A stretch of 64,000 bases of DNA. Source: Streptomyces sp. CB02980 (lineage in GTDB: Bacteria; Actinomycetota; Actinomycetes; Streptomycetales; Streptomycetaceae). Below are positions 26,592 to 35,465 of the stretch, one piece after another. A program made the position numbers and the translations under genes. How positions within the stretch are numbered: the stretch's first letter is position 1; each line of letters opens with the position of its first letter. The notes below the pieces were generated by a model. That model made no database searches. It was given only the letters and a program-made list of their open reading frames with translations, and was not told the DNA's origin. The stretch lies in NCBI RefSeq assembly GCF_014451325.2, contig NZ_JACSCH020000016.1:44127-108126 (forward strand). Direction: 5' to 3'.

Positions 26592-27131
26592 TCAGAGATT
26601 CGCGTGGTCCAGGGCGACGAGGAGCCGGCGGGGCGCGAGCAGGGCACGGCTGACCGGGTCCGCGGGGTCCCGGTCGAGCCCGGCACCGGGCCGCATCTCG
26701 ACGTCGCCGGGCGGTACGGGGACGCGGCAGGCCGGGCACTCGCCGTACGGCCCGAGTTCGGTACCGCAGTCGGCGTGGTGGAAGTGGCGCACCGCCACGG
26801 CTCCGGGAACCTCGGCCCGCCCCCAGGCGCCGAGCGAGCGCAGGACGGGCCAGAGGGCGAGACCGCGGTCGGTGAGCACGTACTCGTCGCGCGGGGGCGA
26901 CTCCTGGTAGCGCCGCCGGTCGAGGACTCCCGCCTCCACGAGGGCCTGGAGGCGGGCGGCGAGGACGGCGCGGGGCGCGCCGAGGTGCACGAGGAAGTCG
27001 TTATAGCGGCGGACGCCGTAGAAGGCGTCGCGCACGACGAGCAGGGTCCAGCGCTCCCCGATGACTTCGAGGGCGCGGGCGATGGAGCACTGCTGGTGGG
27101 CGTAGTCCTTGCCGAGAGCCATGGAATTCAT
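26592..27131 (-). CDS. HxlR family transcriptional regulator
   Basis: A 179-residue winged-helix regulator. The HxlR domain runs from 'CSIARALEVIGERWTLLVVR' through 'RYNDFLVHLGAPRAVLAARL' to 'YVLTDRGLALWPVL'. The C-terminal part has a Cys/His set ('HADCG', 'GECPACRVP') that may bind zinc. Start codons at 27131 and 27122 are both possible. It is divergent from an MFS exporter and probably represses it; the inverted repeat at 27144-27162 between them is the likely operator. HxlR proteins often respond to aldehydes, thiols or oxidants. Confidence 0.9.
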   Translation of the reverse strand: MNSMALGKDYAHQQCSIARALEVIGERWTLLVVRDAFYGVRRYNDFLVHLGAPRAVLAARLQALVEAGVLDRRRYQESPPRDEYVLTDRGLALWPVLRSLGAWGRAEVPGAVAVRHFHHADCGTELGPYGECPACRVPVPPGDVEMRPGAGLDRDPADPVSRALLAPRRLLVALDHANL

Positions 27132-27143
27132 CGTACCCAATCC

Positions 27144-27162
27144 AGGTTCAATGAATGAACCT
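27144..27162. promoter_or_regulatory. Probable HxlR operator
   Basis: AGGTTCA-ATGAA-TGAACCT is a perfect 7+5+7 inverted repeat centred in the divergent promoter, 12 bases from the regulator's start. A looser GTTCG..CGAAC repeat lies further towards the MFS gene. Confidence 0.65.
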
Positions 27163-27228
27163 TCCTGGTACCTTGGCCGTCTCGCACAGAGTTCGTTCAC
27201 CGAACCGACGGGTGGAAAGGTCCCCGCC

Positions 27229-28650
27229 ATGTCCCAGCCCGCGTCCACCGCCCACACCCCCGCCCCGCCCCGGGGCATCCGCAGCCACACCCGCCCCGGG
27301 GCCACGCTCGGCGTCACCGCCGCGGCCACCGCCGTCGCGCTGATGAACTACACGGCCCCGATGCTCACCCTCCCCGACATGGCCGCCGCGTTCGGGACCC
27401 CGGCCTCCGCCCGGGCCTGGCTGCTCAACGGCACCCCGCTCGGCCTCGCCGTCCTCCTCCTGGTGGCCGGCAGCCTCGCCGACGCGCACGGCCGCCGCCG
27501 GGTCTTCCTCCTCGGCACCCTCGCCCTCGGCCTCACCACCGCCCTCGGCGCCTTCGCGGGCTCCACGGCCACCTTCACCGCGGCCCGGATCGCCCAGGGC
27601 GCGGCGAGCGCGGCGGTCCTCGCGGGCAGCCTCGGCCTGCTGGCCCAGGCGTACCCGGCCGGCCGGGACCGGATCAGGGCGACCGGGATCTGGGGCGCGT
27701 CCGTCAGCGCCGGCATCGCGCTGGGCCCGCTCCTCGCGGGCGCGCTGAGCCTGGTGGACTGGCGGCTCGCGTACGAGGTCCTGGGCGCGGCGACGCTGGT
27801 GATCGCGGGGGCGGGGGCGCGACTGCTGCCGGCCGACGGGGCGGCAGGGAGATCCGGCGGTTCAGGCGCCCGCCCCGACATCGCGGGCGCGACGGCCCTC
27901 GGCCTGGCCCTGGCGGCCCTGCTCACCGCACTCACCCTCGGCCGGGACGGCTGGCTGCGCCCCCAGGTGGGCCTCCTGCTGCTCGCCTCCCTCGCCCTGA
28001 CGGCGCTGTTCGTGCTGGCCGAGCACCGGAGCCGTACGCCCATGGTGGATCTGGCGCTGCTGCGGCGGCCGGCGTTCCTGGCGTCGACGCTGGGGGCGCT
28101 GTTCACGGGCCTGGCGGTGATCGGCCTGTTCAGCGTGGTGCCGGCGCTGCTCCAGGGCGGCGGTGCCGGGGACGGGGCAGGTGCCGGGATGTCCCCGCTG
28201 GGCGCGGCGTGGCTGTTCGTGCTCTGGTCGGGCACGGCGTTCGTCGTGGCCCTGCAAGCCCGTCGACTCGCGGGCCGCCTCTCCGCCCCGTACCAACTGG
28301 CCCTGGGTTTCGTCCTGTCGGCGGCGGGGGTCCTGGCCCTGCTCGGCGGCCTGGAGGGCCCGGCCGGCTCCTGGCCCCGCCTCCTCCCGGGCCTCCTGGT
28401 GGCGGGCGCGGGCAGCGGCCTCCTGAACGCCGCCCTGCCGCGCCTCGCGGTCGACTCCGTACCGCCGGAGCGCGCGGCGATGGGCTCGGGCGCCAACAAC
28501 ACCGCCCGCTACATCGGCTCCTCGGCGGGCGTGGCCCTGATGCTGGCGCTGGCGACGGCGGGCCCGGACACGGCGGTCCTGGTGGCGGCGGCACTGGCCC
28601 TGGCGGGCGCGGGGCTCACGCTGACGCTCGGACGACGGCAGCGTCGGTGA
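27229..28650 (+). CDS. MFS drug exporter (DHA2/EmrB-like)
   Basis: A 473-residue integral membrane protein with about 14 helices. The DHA motifs are visible: 'GSLADAHGRRRVFLLG' (motif A), 'RIAQGAAS' (motif B), 'GIALGPLLAGALSLVDWRLA' (motif C, antiporter signature). It probably uses the proton gradient to export drugs or toxic metabolites. Its control by the divergent HxlR regulator is inferred. The last 35 bases overlap the end of the convergent sodium symporter gene. Confidence 0.92.
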   Translation: MSQPASTAHTPAPPRGIRSHTRPGATLGVTAAATAVALMNYTAPMLTLPDMAAAFGTPASARAWLLNGTPLGLAVLLLVAGSLADAHGRRRVFLLGTLALGLTTALGAFAGSTATFTAARIAQGAASAAVLAGSLGLLAQAYPAGRDRIRATGIWGASVSAGIALGPLLAGALSLVDWRLAYEVLGAATLVIAGAGARLLPADGAAGRSGGSGARPDIAGATALGLALAALLTALTLGRDGWLRPQVGLLLLASLALTALFVLAEHRSRTPMVDLALLRRPAFLASTLGALFTGLAVIGLFSVVPALLQGGGAGDGAGAGMSPLGAAWLFVLWSGTAFVVALQARRLAGRLSAPYQLALGFVLSAAGVLALLGGLEGPAGSWPRLLPGLLVAGAGSGLLNAALPRLAVDSVPPERAAMGSGANNTARYIGSSAGVALMLALATAGPDTAVLVAAALALAGAGLTLTLGRRQRR

Positions 28651-30124
28651 ACTCCTCGCGGGCGAGCACCTCCTCGTCGGCGCGCTGGTCACCGCGCTCG
28701 GGCGGCCCGTACAGACTGACGACCACGCTCACGAGGAGATTGACGACAAGGGCGAGCAGCCCGGCGTTGACGCCCCACAGCGGATCGTTCCCGGAGAAGA
28801 CGAGCGCGCAGACGATCACCACCCCGACCACGAGCCCGCACACCCCGCCCACCACGGTCATCCGGCGCCACACGAGCCCCAGCAGCAGCAGGGGCAGGAG
28901 CTGGGCCATCCCCTCGTACGAGATGAGGGAGAGGCGTACGAGGGTGTTGGGCGCGGTGTACGTCATGAGGAGCGCGAGTGCCCCGGCGACGACCACGACG
29001 AACTGGGACAGCCCCTTCTCACGAGCCCGCAGCCGGGGCACGAGACTGAGCACGCTCCGCCCCCACATGGTGCCGATGACCAGCATGAACACCGCCATCG
29101 GCACGATCGAGGAGAGCGCGGCGGCGACACCGACGATCCCGACGGCCCAGGCGGGCAGCGCGTCCGTGACCAGCTTGAACAGCGCGAGGTTCGACTCGGC
29201 GCCGACGAGCCCGGGAACGACGAAGAGGGCTGCGGTGCCGAGGAGCATGGGGACGAAGAGCAGGACGTTGTACGCGGGCAGCCAGACGGCGTTGCGACGG
29301 AGGGTGTCGGCGTCCCGGGCGCCGAGGTATCCGGCGACGGTGGTCGGGAAGATGACGACGGTGAGGGAGTTGAGCACGGTGGTGGAGGCGAACCAGCCGA
29401 CCCCGTACCCGCTCTCCTCGCCGCCGTGCCCGGGAAGCCTCAGCCATTCGCTCTTCTCGTCGACGAGCCGCCCGAAGAACTCCCCGAACCCACCGAAGTA
29501 GTGCAGGGGCACGTACACGAACAGGAACCCCAAGGTGAGCACGACGAGGGCGTCCTTGAGCACGGAGACCCAGGCACTCCCCCGCAGCCCGCTGACCACC
29601 ACGAACCCGGTGGTCACGGCGAAGGCGAGGAAGTAGGCGAGGTCGAGACCGATGGTCCCGTACGAGATCGTGGAGACGACCACGCCCATGCCGGTGATCT
29701 GAAGCTGGATGTACGGCAGCAGGAACACGGTCGCGAGGACGGCGACGGCCGCACCGAGCCAGGGCCGGCGGTACCGGTGGGCGGCCATGTCGCTGAGGGC
29801 GACGAGCCCGTGCTTGCGGGCGTACCCCCAGAGCATGGGCCCGACGACGTAACCGACGGCGTAGCCGCAGGACATGTACGCGACGACGTAGAGCACGGGG
29901 GCGCCGTAGTTGTAGCCCCACCCGGCGGCGCCGAGATAGCTGAAGCTGGTGTACCCCTCCCCCGCCATGAGCACCCAGATGAAGACCGGCCCGAGCGAAC
30001 GCCCGCCGACGGACCAGGCGTCGAGCCCACCGGTCTGATGCCGGCGCACGGCAAGCAGCCCGAGAACAACGGTGAGCACCATGAAGGACGCGAAGACGGA
30101 TACGGCGACGGCGGCGGAACTCAC
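28616..30124 (-). CDS. Sodium:solute symporter (SSS family)
   Basis: A 502-residue membrane protein with about 13 helices. 'VGGRSLGPVFIWVLMAGEGY' , 'VLKDALVVLTLGFLFVYVPL' and 'AALSSIVPMAVFMLVIGTMW' fit the SSS fold with the Na2 site in helix 8. Substrate may be a monocarboxylate or similar solute. It starts with GTG overlapping the stop of the small DUF3311 gene, an arrangement common for this transporter group, and upstream in-frame sequence belongs to that small gene's shifted frame. Confidence 0.9.
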   Translation of the reverse strand: MSSAAVAVSVFASFMVLTVVLGLLAVRRHQTGGLDAWSVGGRSLGPVFIWVLMAGEGYTSFSYLGAAGWGYNYGAPVLYVVAYMSCGYAVGYVVGPMLWGYARKHGLVALSDMAAHRYRRPWLGAAVAVLATVFLLPYIQLQITGMGVVVSTISYGTIGLDLAYFLAFAVTTGFVVVSGLRGSAWVSVLKDALVVLTLGFLFVYVPLHYFGGFGEFFGRLVDEKSEWLRLPGHGGEESGYGVGWFASTTVLNSLTVVIFPTTVAGYLGARDADTLRRNAVWLPAYNVLLFVPMLLGTAALFVVPGLVGAESNLALFKLVTDALPAWAVGIVGVAAALSSIVPMAVFMLVIGTMWGRSVLSLVPRLRAREKGLSQFVVVVAGALALLMTYTAPNTLVRLSLISYEGMAQLLPLLLLGLVWRRMTVVGGVCGLVVGVVIVCALVFSGNDPLWGVNAGLLALVVNLLVSVVVSLYGPPERGDQRADEEVLAREEFTDAAVVRASA

Positions 30125-30288
30125 GACCGGTCCCCCCGCCGGGCGAGGGCGACGGCGACGGGGGTGACGAGCGTCGCCCCCAACAGCCAGAGAACGAACA
30201 ACGGCACCCGGTTCACGAACGGCAGCGCGACGACGAACAGAAGGTACGGGAGGAGGAGCCACAGCAGATGGGGCCGACGTCTGATCAC
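30121..30288 (-). CDS. DUF3311 family small membrane protein
   Basis: A 55-residue protein starting with GTG and ending in TGA that overlaps the symporter start (GTGA). The sequence begins VIRRRPHLLWLLLPYLLF and continues through 'PFVNRVPLFVLWLLGATLVT' to '...ARRGDRS'. It has two membrane helices. DUF3311 proteins are almost always encoded just before SSS symporters and are thought to be accessory subunits. I found it by translating the gap between the sortase and symporter genes. Confidence 0.88.
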   Translation of the reverse strand: MIRRRPHLLWLLLPYLLFVVALPFVNRVPLFVLWLLGATLVTPVAVALARRGDRS

Positions 30289-30311
30289 CCGGTCGACCCT
30301 AACGAGCCCGA

Positions 30312-31136
30312 CTACGGGACGAGCTTCGCCCAGACGACGAGCCGGTAGGCACTGCTGAACTCGGGGGTGCAGGTGGTGAGGGTGAGATAGGCGCCCGGGG
30401 CGTCGTACCCGTACGAGGGCTTGACGATCGACCGGGGCACGGCCCGCACGACCCCCACGTCCCGGGGAGCGGTGCGGGGCAGGATCTGATCGACGCGATA
30501 GGTGTACGTGGCCCCCCGGGTCCGCACGGAGATGACGTCCCCCTCGGCGAGCCGGTCGAGGTACCGGAAGGGCTCGCCGTGGGTGTTGCGATGCCCGGCG
30601 AGAGCGAAGTTCCCGGTACGGCCGGGGGCGGCGGCGCCGGGGTAGTGCCCGACGTACCCCTTGTCGAGGACGGACCGCTTGGAGACACCGTGGGCGACGG
30701 GGACGGTGAGGCCGAGGCGGGGGATACGGAGGACGGCGAAGGCGGAGGAGGGGGTCACGTCGCGCCCGCCCGGGACGGGACCGGCGGTGGGGCGACGGGC
30801 GGGGTCGCCGGATTCAACGGGGGGAGCGCCGGCACTGGAGGAATCGGAGGTACTGGAAGGACCACCGGCACTGGTGGGGCTGGTGGTGCTGGTCGTGCTG
30901 GCGGGGGGAGAGATGTCCCACTCCCGCTCAAGAACCCGCACCTGCTGAAGGGCCTCGGCGCGGGCCTGCTGGTTGGTCCACCAGAGCTGATGCACCACGA
31001 GAAGCAGAACGACAACGCCACAGGTGACGACGGTCTCGGCGCACACCCACAGCACGCGCGCACCGGTACGGCGCCGCCCTCGCGACTGGACGACGACCGG
31101 CACCCGCTGCCCCACCCTGGCCCGCACGCGGGGCAC
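30312..31136 (-). CDS. Class E sortase
   Basis: A 274-residue membrane-anchored transpeptidase. One transmembrane segment (about 32-50), a Ser/Thr/Pro-rich linker (about 75-130), then the sortase fold with His182 ('ALAGHRNTHG'), Cys256 ('LTLTTCTPEF') and Arg265 ('YRLVVWAK'). The TLTTC motif and N-terminal anchor are typical of class E, which process LAXTG-type substrates in Streptomyces. LASTG and LSETG proteins are encoded at 18686-19669 and 22628-24157. The start is taken as GTG 31136, close to the divergent SEC-C gene; a later start is possible. Confidence 0.9.
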   Translation of the reverse strand: MPRVRARVGQRVPVVVQSRGRRRTGARVLWVCAETVVTCGVVVLLLVVHQLWWTNQQARAEALQQVRVLEREWDISPPASTTSTTSPTSAGGPSSTSDSSSAGAPPVESGDPARRPTAGPVPGGRDVTPSSAFAVLRIPRLGLTVPVAHGVSKRSVLDKGYVGHYPGAAAPGRTGNFALAGHRNTHGEPFRYLDRLAEGDVISVRTRGATYTYRVDQILPRTAPRDVGVVRAVPRSIVKPSYGYDAPGAYLTLTTCTPEFSSAYRLVVWAKLVP

Positions 31137-31190
31137 GATAAGCGTTGAGGCGCCAACTCTCCAGGCCCGTACAGCAGTACGGTGGAGAGC

Positions 31191-32195
31191 ATGCGCCCCG
31201 ACACGCCTGCCGCCCACACCACCGAAGCCGAGCGCCTGCTGCGCACGGCAGCGCAGTACCCGGGAGACCGGGAACCCCTGCACCTCCAGGCCGCGGCACA
31301 CCTGGAACTGGCGGGCGACCGCCAGGCAGCGACGGCCCTGTACGACACGCTGCTCTCCTCCTCCCCCGCGAACCCGCTCCTGATCAGGTCGCTGAAGGCG
31401 GCGAACCTGTGGGAGTACGGCCACGAGGCGGAGGCCCGGGCGATCATCGAAGGCATCCGGAGCGCACGGCCCACGGACGCGGCACCGTGGGAGATCGCGG
31501 CGGAGACGCTGGAGGCGCACGACGAACTGGAGGCGGCGGAGAAGACGCTGACGGAAGCGGCGGCGCTGCTGGTCACGTCCGTGGAACTCCCCCACGCGAC
31601 ACAGTCGCTCCTCACGACCCGCCACCGCATCCGCCGGATGCTGGCGCTGGGGCACGACGACTGGGACGACCAGGCGGACCGCCTGCACACGGCGGCCGTC
31701 CCGCTGGACGAACTGCACGACCCGAAGCGCCTGTGGTCACTGGGCTCGGAGGACCCGGCGGAACTGCAAGCAGAGATCAACCGCCTCCGCTCGGAACTGG
31801 GCACCTACCGCACGGCCCTCTCCCGCCCGTTCCCGGTGGCGGTCCTGCACTGGCCGGAACCGGAACTGGACGAGCTGCTTGCGGCGTACCCGGAACTGGA
31901 AGCGGAGTACCCCACGTACAGAGCCCACCTGACGGACATCGAGGCCTCCCTCCGAGAACTCGCCCAGGCGGGCACCCCGAACCTGGGCATCGTCCGAGCC
32001 ACGGTCCCCTCGTACGAAGCCTTCGCAGCCTCGGAATCCACCCACCCGTCGAACGCGGACCTGCTGCCGCAGTACGCAACGACCTTGGCGGCCCGGGGCA
32101 GGGCGACGGCTTGGCCGCCGGCACGGGGCGAGGGGTGCTGGTGCGGTTCGGAGCGGGCTTACGGGGAGTGCCACGGGGGCGCGGAGCAGGGGTGA
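31191..32195 (+). CDS. SEC-C motif protein with TPR-like N-terminus
   Basis: A 334-residue cytosolic protein. Residues about 10-150 are helical repeats of TPR type ('HLQAAAHLELAGDRQAATAL', 'AAETLEAHDELEAAEKTLTE'); the C-terminus ends in a SEC-C zinc motif, 'GCWCGSERAYGECHGG', as in SecA and many accessory proteins. The role is unknown; SEC-C usually binds partner proteins or ribosomes. ATG 31191 has GGTGGAG directly upstream. It is divergent from the sortase and forms the left border of the accessory region. Confidence 0.85.
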   Translation: MRPDTPAAHTTEAERLLRTAAQYPGDREPLHLQAAAHLELAGDRQAATALYDTLLSSSPANPLLIRSLKAANLWEYGHEAEARAIIEGIRSARPTDAAPWEIAAETLEAHDELEAAEKTLTEAAALLVTSVELPHATQSLLTTRHRIRRMLALGHDDWDDQADRLHTAAVPLDELHDPKRLWSLGSEDPAELQAEINRLRSELGTYRTALSRPFPVAVLHWPEPELDELLAAYPELEAEYPTYRAHLTDIEASLRELAQAGTPNLGIVRATVPSYEAFAASESTHPSNADLLPQYATTLAARGRATAWPPARGEGCWCGSERAYGECHGGAEQG

Positions 32196-32296
32196 CGGCA
32201 GAAGGCCTCCGCACCAGGTACTGAATCGCGAATCCGCGACCGCCGTCTCTGTGACTCCTGATACCAATGAGGAGGTCGATCAGGGAGGGGAAGACG

Positions 32297-35200
32297 TTGG
32301 GTGAGCTGTCGAACTCCAGCGAGCCGATTTCGGGCCTTTACGAGCAGTTGATAACTCTCCGGCTTGAAGCGCAGCTCAAGGGGCTCACGGATCGCGGTTG
32401 GCATGCCATCGACGATGTCGTCGGCCCTGCATCCTCGCCTCGGGTCCTTGCCAAGCATGTGTCCGACACAGTGCGTCGGATCCTGGAGGGACTACCCGAG
32501 GCGGACCGCGTCCACGCCGCCAACCACATCCTCGACTCGATGAGCACCATCGACGGTGCCCGCGAGTGGATCGATCTCGTTGCCGACGGCCCCCGCCAGC
32601 TCCTTGCGATCGCGGAGCAGGAATCCCAGGGCGCGTACCGGATTCGCCCCGCCACCCCTCTGGCCGAGGCTGCCCTCATCACCAACGCGCCGGACGACCC
32701 CAGTCTCGGGTTCGAGCTGCGGGCCGAGCTCGCGACGGCTGACCGGGTCGATCTTCTCTGTGCCTTCGTGAAGTGGCACGGGCTGCGGGTCATCGAGCAA
32801 TCACTTGAAGCAGCCCATGCGCGCGGTGTCCCGATACGGGTCATCACGACGACCTATATCGGGGCGACCGAACGGCAGGCACTCGATCGCCTCGTGCAGC
32901 GTTTCAACGCAGAGGTGAAGGTCAATTACGAGCTCCGCTCGACCCGGCTGCATGCCAAAGCCTGGCTCTTCCGGCGACACAGTGGCTACGACACCGCGTA
33001 CGTCGGTAGCTCCAACCTGTCCAAGGCTGCCCTCCTCGATGGGCTGGAGTGGAACGTTCGCCTGTCTTCCGTCGCGACCCCGGACGTCATCCGCAAGTTC
33101 GAGGCCACCTTCGATGCCTACTGGAGCGACCCTTCCTTCGAGGCCTACGACCCGGACCGGGACGCCGCGCGGCTCAGTGAGGCGCTCCAGGTGGCAGGTC
33201 AAGGGAAGAGCACCGCATCGGATCAGCGGATCACGTTGTCCGGTCTGGAGGTACGGCCCTACCCGCACCAGCGGGACATGCTGGAACGCCTCCAAGTGGA
33301 GCGTGACATCCACGACCGGCACCGCAACCTTCTTGTGGCAGCAACCGGAACGGGCAAGACCGTCATGGCAGCGCTGGACTACAAGCGCCTTCGGCAGCAG
33401 TACGGTCAGGACCTGCGCTTGCTGTTCGTCGCCCACCGGCAGGAGATCCTTCGCCAGTCGCTCCGCACCTACCAAGACGTCCTGGTCGATGCCAACTTCG
33501 GCGAAGAGCTGCACAGTGGGCTCGTTCCTGACGCGTGGCGGCACGTCTTCGCGAGCGTGCAGTCGCTGAAGTCGCAGCGGCTGGAGCAGTTGTCCCCCGA
33601 CCAGTTCGATGTCATCGTCATCGACGAGTTCCACCACGGAGTCTCTTCGACCTACCGAAAGATCATCGACCACTTCCGCCCCAAGGAATTCCTAGGGCTC
33701 ACGGCGACCCCCGAGCGAATGGACGGTCGCAACGTTCAGGATGAGTTCTTCGATGGACGCATCGCTGCGGAGATGCGGCTCTGGGAAGCCTTGGAGAACG
33801 ACCTCCTCAGCCCGTTCCACTACTTCGGTATCACCGACAACACCGATATGAGCGCGGTGGAGTGGAAGCGTGGCGCCTACGACGCCTCGGCGCTCAGCAC
33901 ACTCTTCACGGGAAACGACGCGAGGGCACGACTCGTCGTTCAGGCTGTCCGAGACAAGGTGACAGACCCTGGAGCGATGCGGGCCCTCGGCTTCTGTGTC
34001 TCCGTCGCCCATGCCACCTTCATGGCCGAGTTCTTCCGACGTGCTGGCCTCAAGGCCGTCGCGCTGTCGGGTGAGACTCCCCAAGAGGATCGCAGGAAAG
34101 CACTCTCTGACCTGCGCGCCGGCGACATCCAAGTGATCTTCTCCGTCGACCTCTTCAACGAGGGCTTGGACATCCCGGACGTCGACACCCTCCTTCTGCT
34201 CCGGCCGACCTCAAGCGCCACGGTCTTCCTCCAGCAGTTGGGCCGCGGGCTCCGCCGCACCCAGAACAAGGCGGTGCTCACCGTCCTGGACTTCATCGGA
34301 CAGCACCGCAAGGAGTTCCGCTTCGAGGAGCAGTTCCGCGCCCTCACCAACCTGACGCGCAATCGCCTCCTCGCCAACATCGAGCTTGACTTCCCCCAGC
34401 TACCGTCCGGCTGCCAGATCATCCTTGAGTCGAAGGCCAAGGAACTGATCATCGACAACATCCGCAGCCAGATCAGCGTGAATGTCACGCAGCTGGCGCA
34501 GGAGGTCAGGCGGTACGGAGTGTCGGAGCTCTCGGCATACCTTCAGGAGAGCGGACGCGAACTGAAGGAGATCTACCGCGGCAACGGCAACTCATGGACA
34601 GGGCTGCTTCGTCGTTCGGGCCTGTTGCCGCAGGACCGCCCCCAAGGCGAAGAGGCACTCTTGAAGCGCGTCTCTGCCTTCCACCACGCCGACGACCCCG
34701 AGCGCATCGCGGCCTACTCTGAACTCCTTGCGGACGACGCTCCTCCGTACAGCACGCTGGGCGAGCGCCATCAGGCCTTCGCTCGTATGCTCTACTTCTC
34801 ACTCTGGCCGCTCAGTGGCTTCACTGGCTACGAGGAAGGGCTGGAGTCGCTCCGTGCCCATCGCGCCGCCCGAAGTGAGCTCCGGCAAGTGCTGGCCCAT
34901 GCACGGGAGCGGCTCGACCACCTCCCCATCAGCCTGGAACGACCCCTCGCCGACCTTCCGTTGACCGTCCACGCCTCGTACAGCCGGGAGGAAATCCTCC
35001 CGGCCCTTGGACAGGCCTTCGTGGACCGAGACGTTCCTGGTCACTTCCGTGAAGGCGTGAAGTGGTGCGAGGGCATCAGCACGGATGCCCTCTTCATCAC
35101 CCTCGAAAAGGATGAGAAGGACTTCTCGCCCCAGACGCGCTACCACGACTACGCCTTGAGCGAGCTCCGCTTCCACTGGGAGTCCCAGAACCGGACCTCG

Positions 35201-35434
35201 GACACGTCGGCGACAGGCCGCCGCTATCAGAGCCACCAGAGCGACGGCTCTCATGTGCTCCTCTTCGTCCGCCGCTACAAGAAGACCGACATCGGCGGCC
35301 CCCAGCCGTGGCTTCTCCTCGGCCCGGCCGCATACGTGTCCCACAGGGGCAGCAAGCCCATGGGGATCACCTGGGAACTGCGCCACGAGATGCCCGCCGA
35401 CGTGTGGACCTACTCCACGATCGCAACGGGCTGA
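32297..35434 (+). CDS. HKD (PLD) nuclease - SF2 helicase - DUF3427 fusion, putative defence protein
   Basis: A 1045-residue multidomain protein. Residues about 110-285 form a phospholipase-D-like nuclease domain with 'RLHAKAWLF' (His219, Lys221) and 'GSSN' (237-240). A DEAD/DEAH helicase core follows: Walker A 'AATGTGKT' (Lys354), Walker B 'IVIDEFHHG' (Asp443), 'LTATPERMDG', and motif VI 'QQLGRGLRRT' near 650. The C-terminal DUF3427 domain includes 'TRYHDYALSELRFHWESQ'. The only PLD HxK motif implies a dimeric active site. Such fusions occur in defence-rich islands and presumably translocate on and cut nucleic acid. TTG at 32297 is preferred because GGGAGGGGA lies just before it; an ATG at 32267 is in frame. 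GC content looks lower than in neighbours, which suggests transfer. Confidence 0.88.
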   Translation: MGELSNSSEPISGLYEQLITLRLEAQLKGLTDRGWHAIDDVVGPASSPRVLAKHVSDTVRRILEGLPEADRVHAANHILDSMSTIDGAREWIDLVADGPRQLLAIAEQESQGAYRIRPATPLAEAALITNAPDDPSLGFELRAELATADRVDLLCAFVKWHGLRVIEQSLEAAHARGVPIRVITTTYIGATERQALDRLVQRFNAEVKVNYELRSTRLHAKAWLFRRHSGYDTAYVGSSNLSKAALLDGLEWNVRLSSVATPDVIRKFEATFDAYWSDPSFEAYDPDRDAARLSEALQVAGQGKSTASDQRITLSGLEVRPYPHQRDMLERLQVERDIHDRHRNLLVAATGTGKTVMAALDYKRLRQQYGQDLRLLFVAHRQEILRQSLRTYQDVLVDANFGEELHSGLVPDAWRHVFASVQSLKSQRLEQLSPDQFDVIVIDEFHHGVSSTYRKIIDHFRPKEFLGLTATPERMDGRNVQDEFFDGRIAAEMRLWEALENDLLSPFHYFGITDNTDMSAVEWKRGAYDASALSTLFTGNDARARLVVQAVRDKVTDPGAMRALGFCVSVAHATFMAEFFRRAGLKAVALSGETPQEDRRKALSDLRAGDIQVIFSVDLFNEGLDIPDVDTLLLLRPTSSATVFLQQLGRGLRRTQNKAVLTVLDFIGQHRKEFRFEEQFRALTNLTRNRLLANIELDFPQLPSGCQIILESKAKELIIDNIRSQISVNVTQLAQEVRRYGVSELSAYLQESGRELKEIYRGNGNSWTGLLRRSGLLPQDRPQGEEALLKRVSAFHHADDPERIAAYSELLADDAPPYSTLGERHQAFARMLYFSLWPLSGFTGYEEGLESLRAHRAARSELRQVLAHARERLDHLPISLERPLADLPLTVHASYSREEILPALGQAFVDRDVPGHFREGVKWCEGISTDALFITLEKDEKDFSPQTRYHDYALSELRFHWESQNRTSDTSATGRRYQSHQSDGSHVLLFVRRYKKTDIGGPQPWLLLGPAAYVSHRGSKPMGITWELRHEMPADVWTYSTIATG

Positions 35435-35465
35435 GGCAGCACCCGCTACGGGGCCGGCCGGCCGT

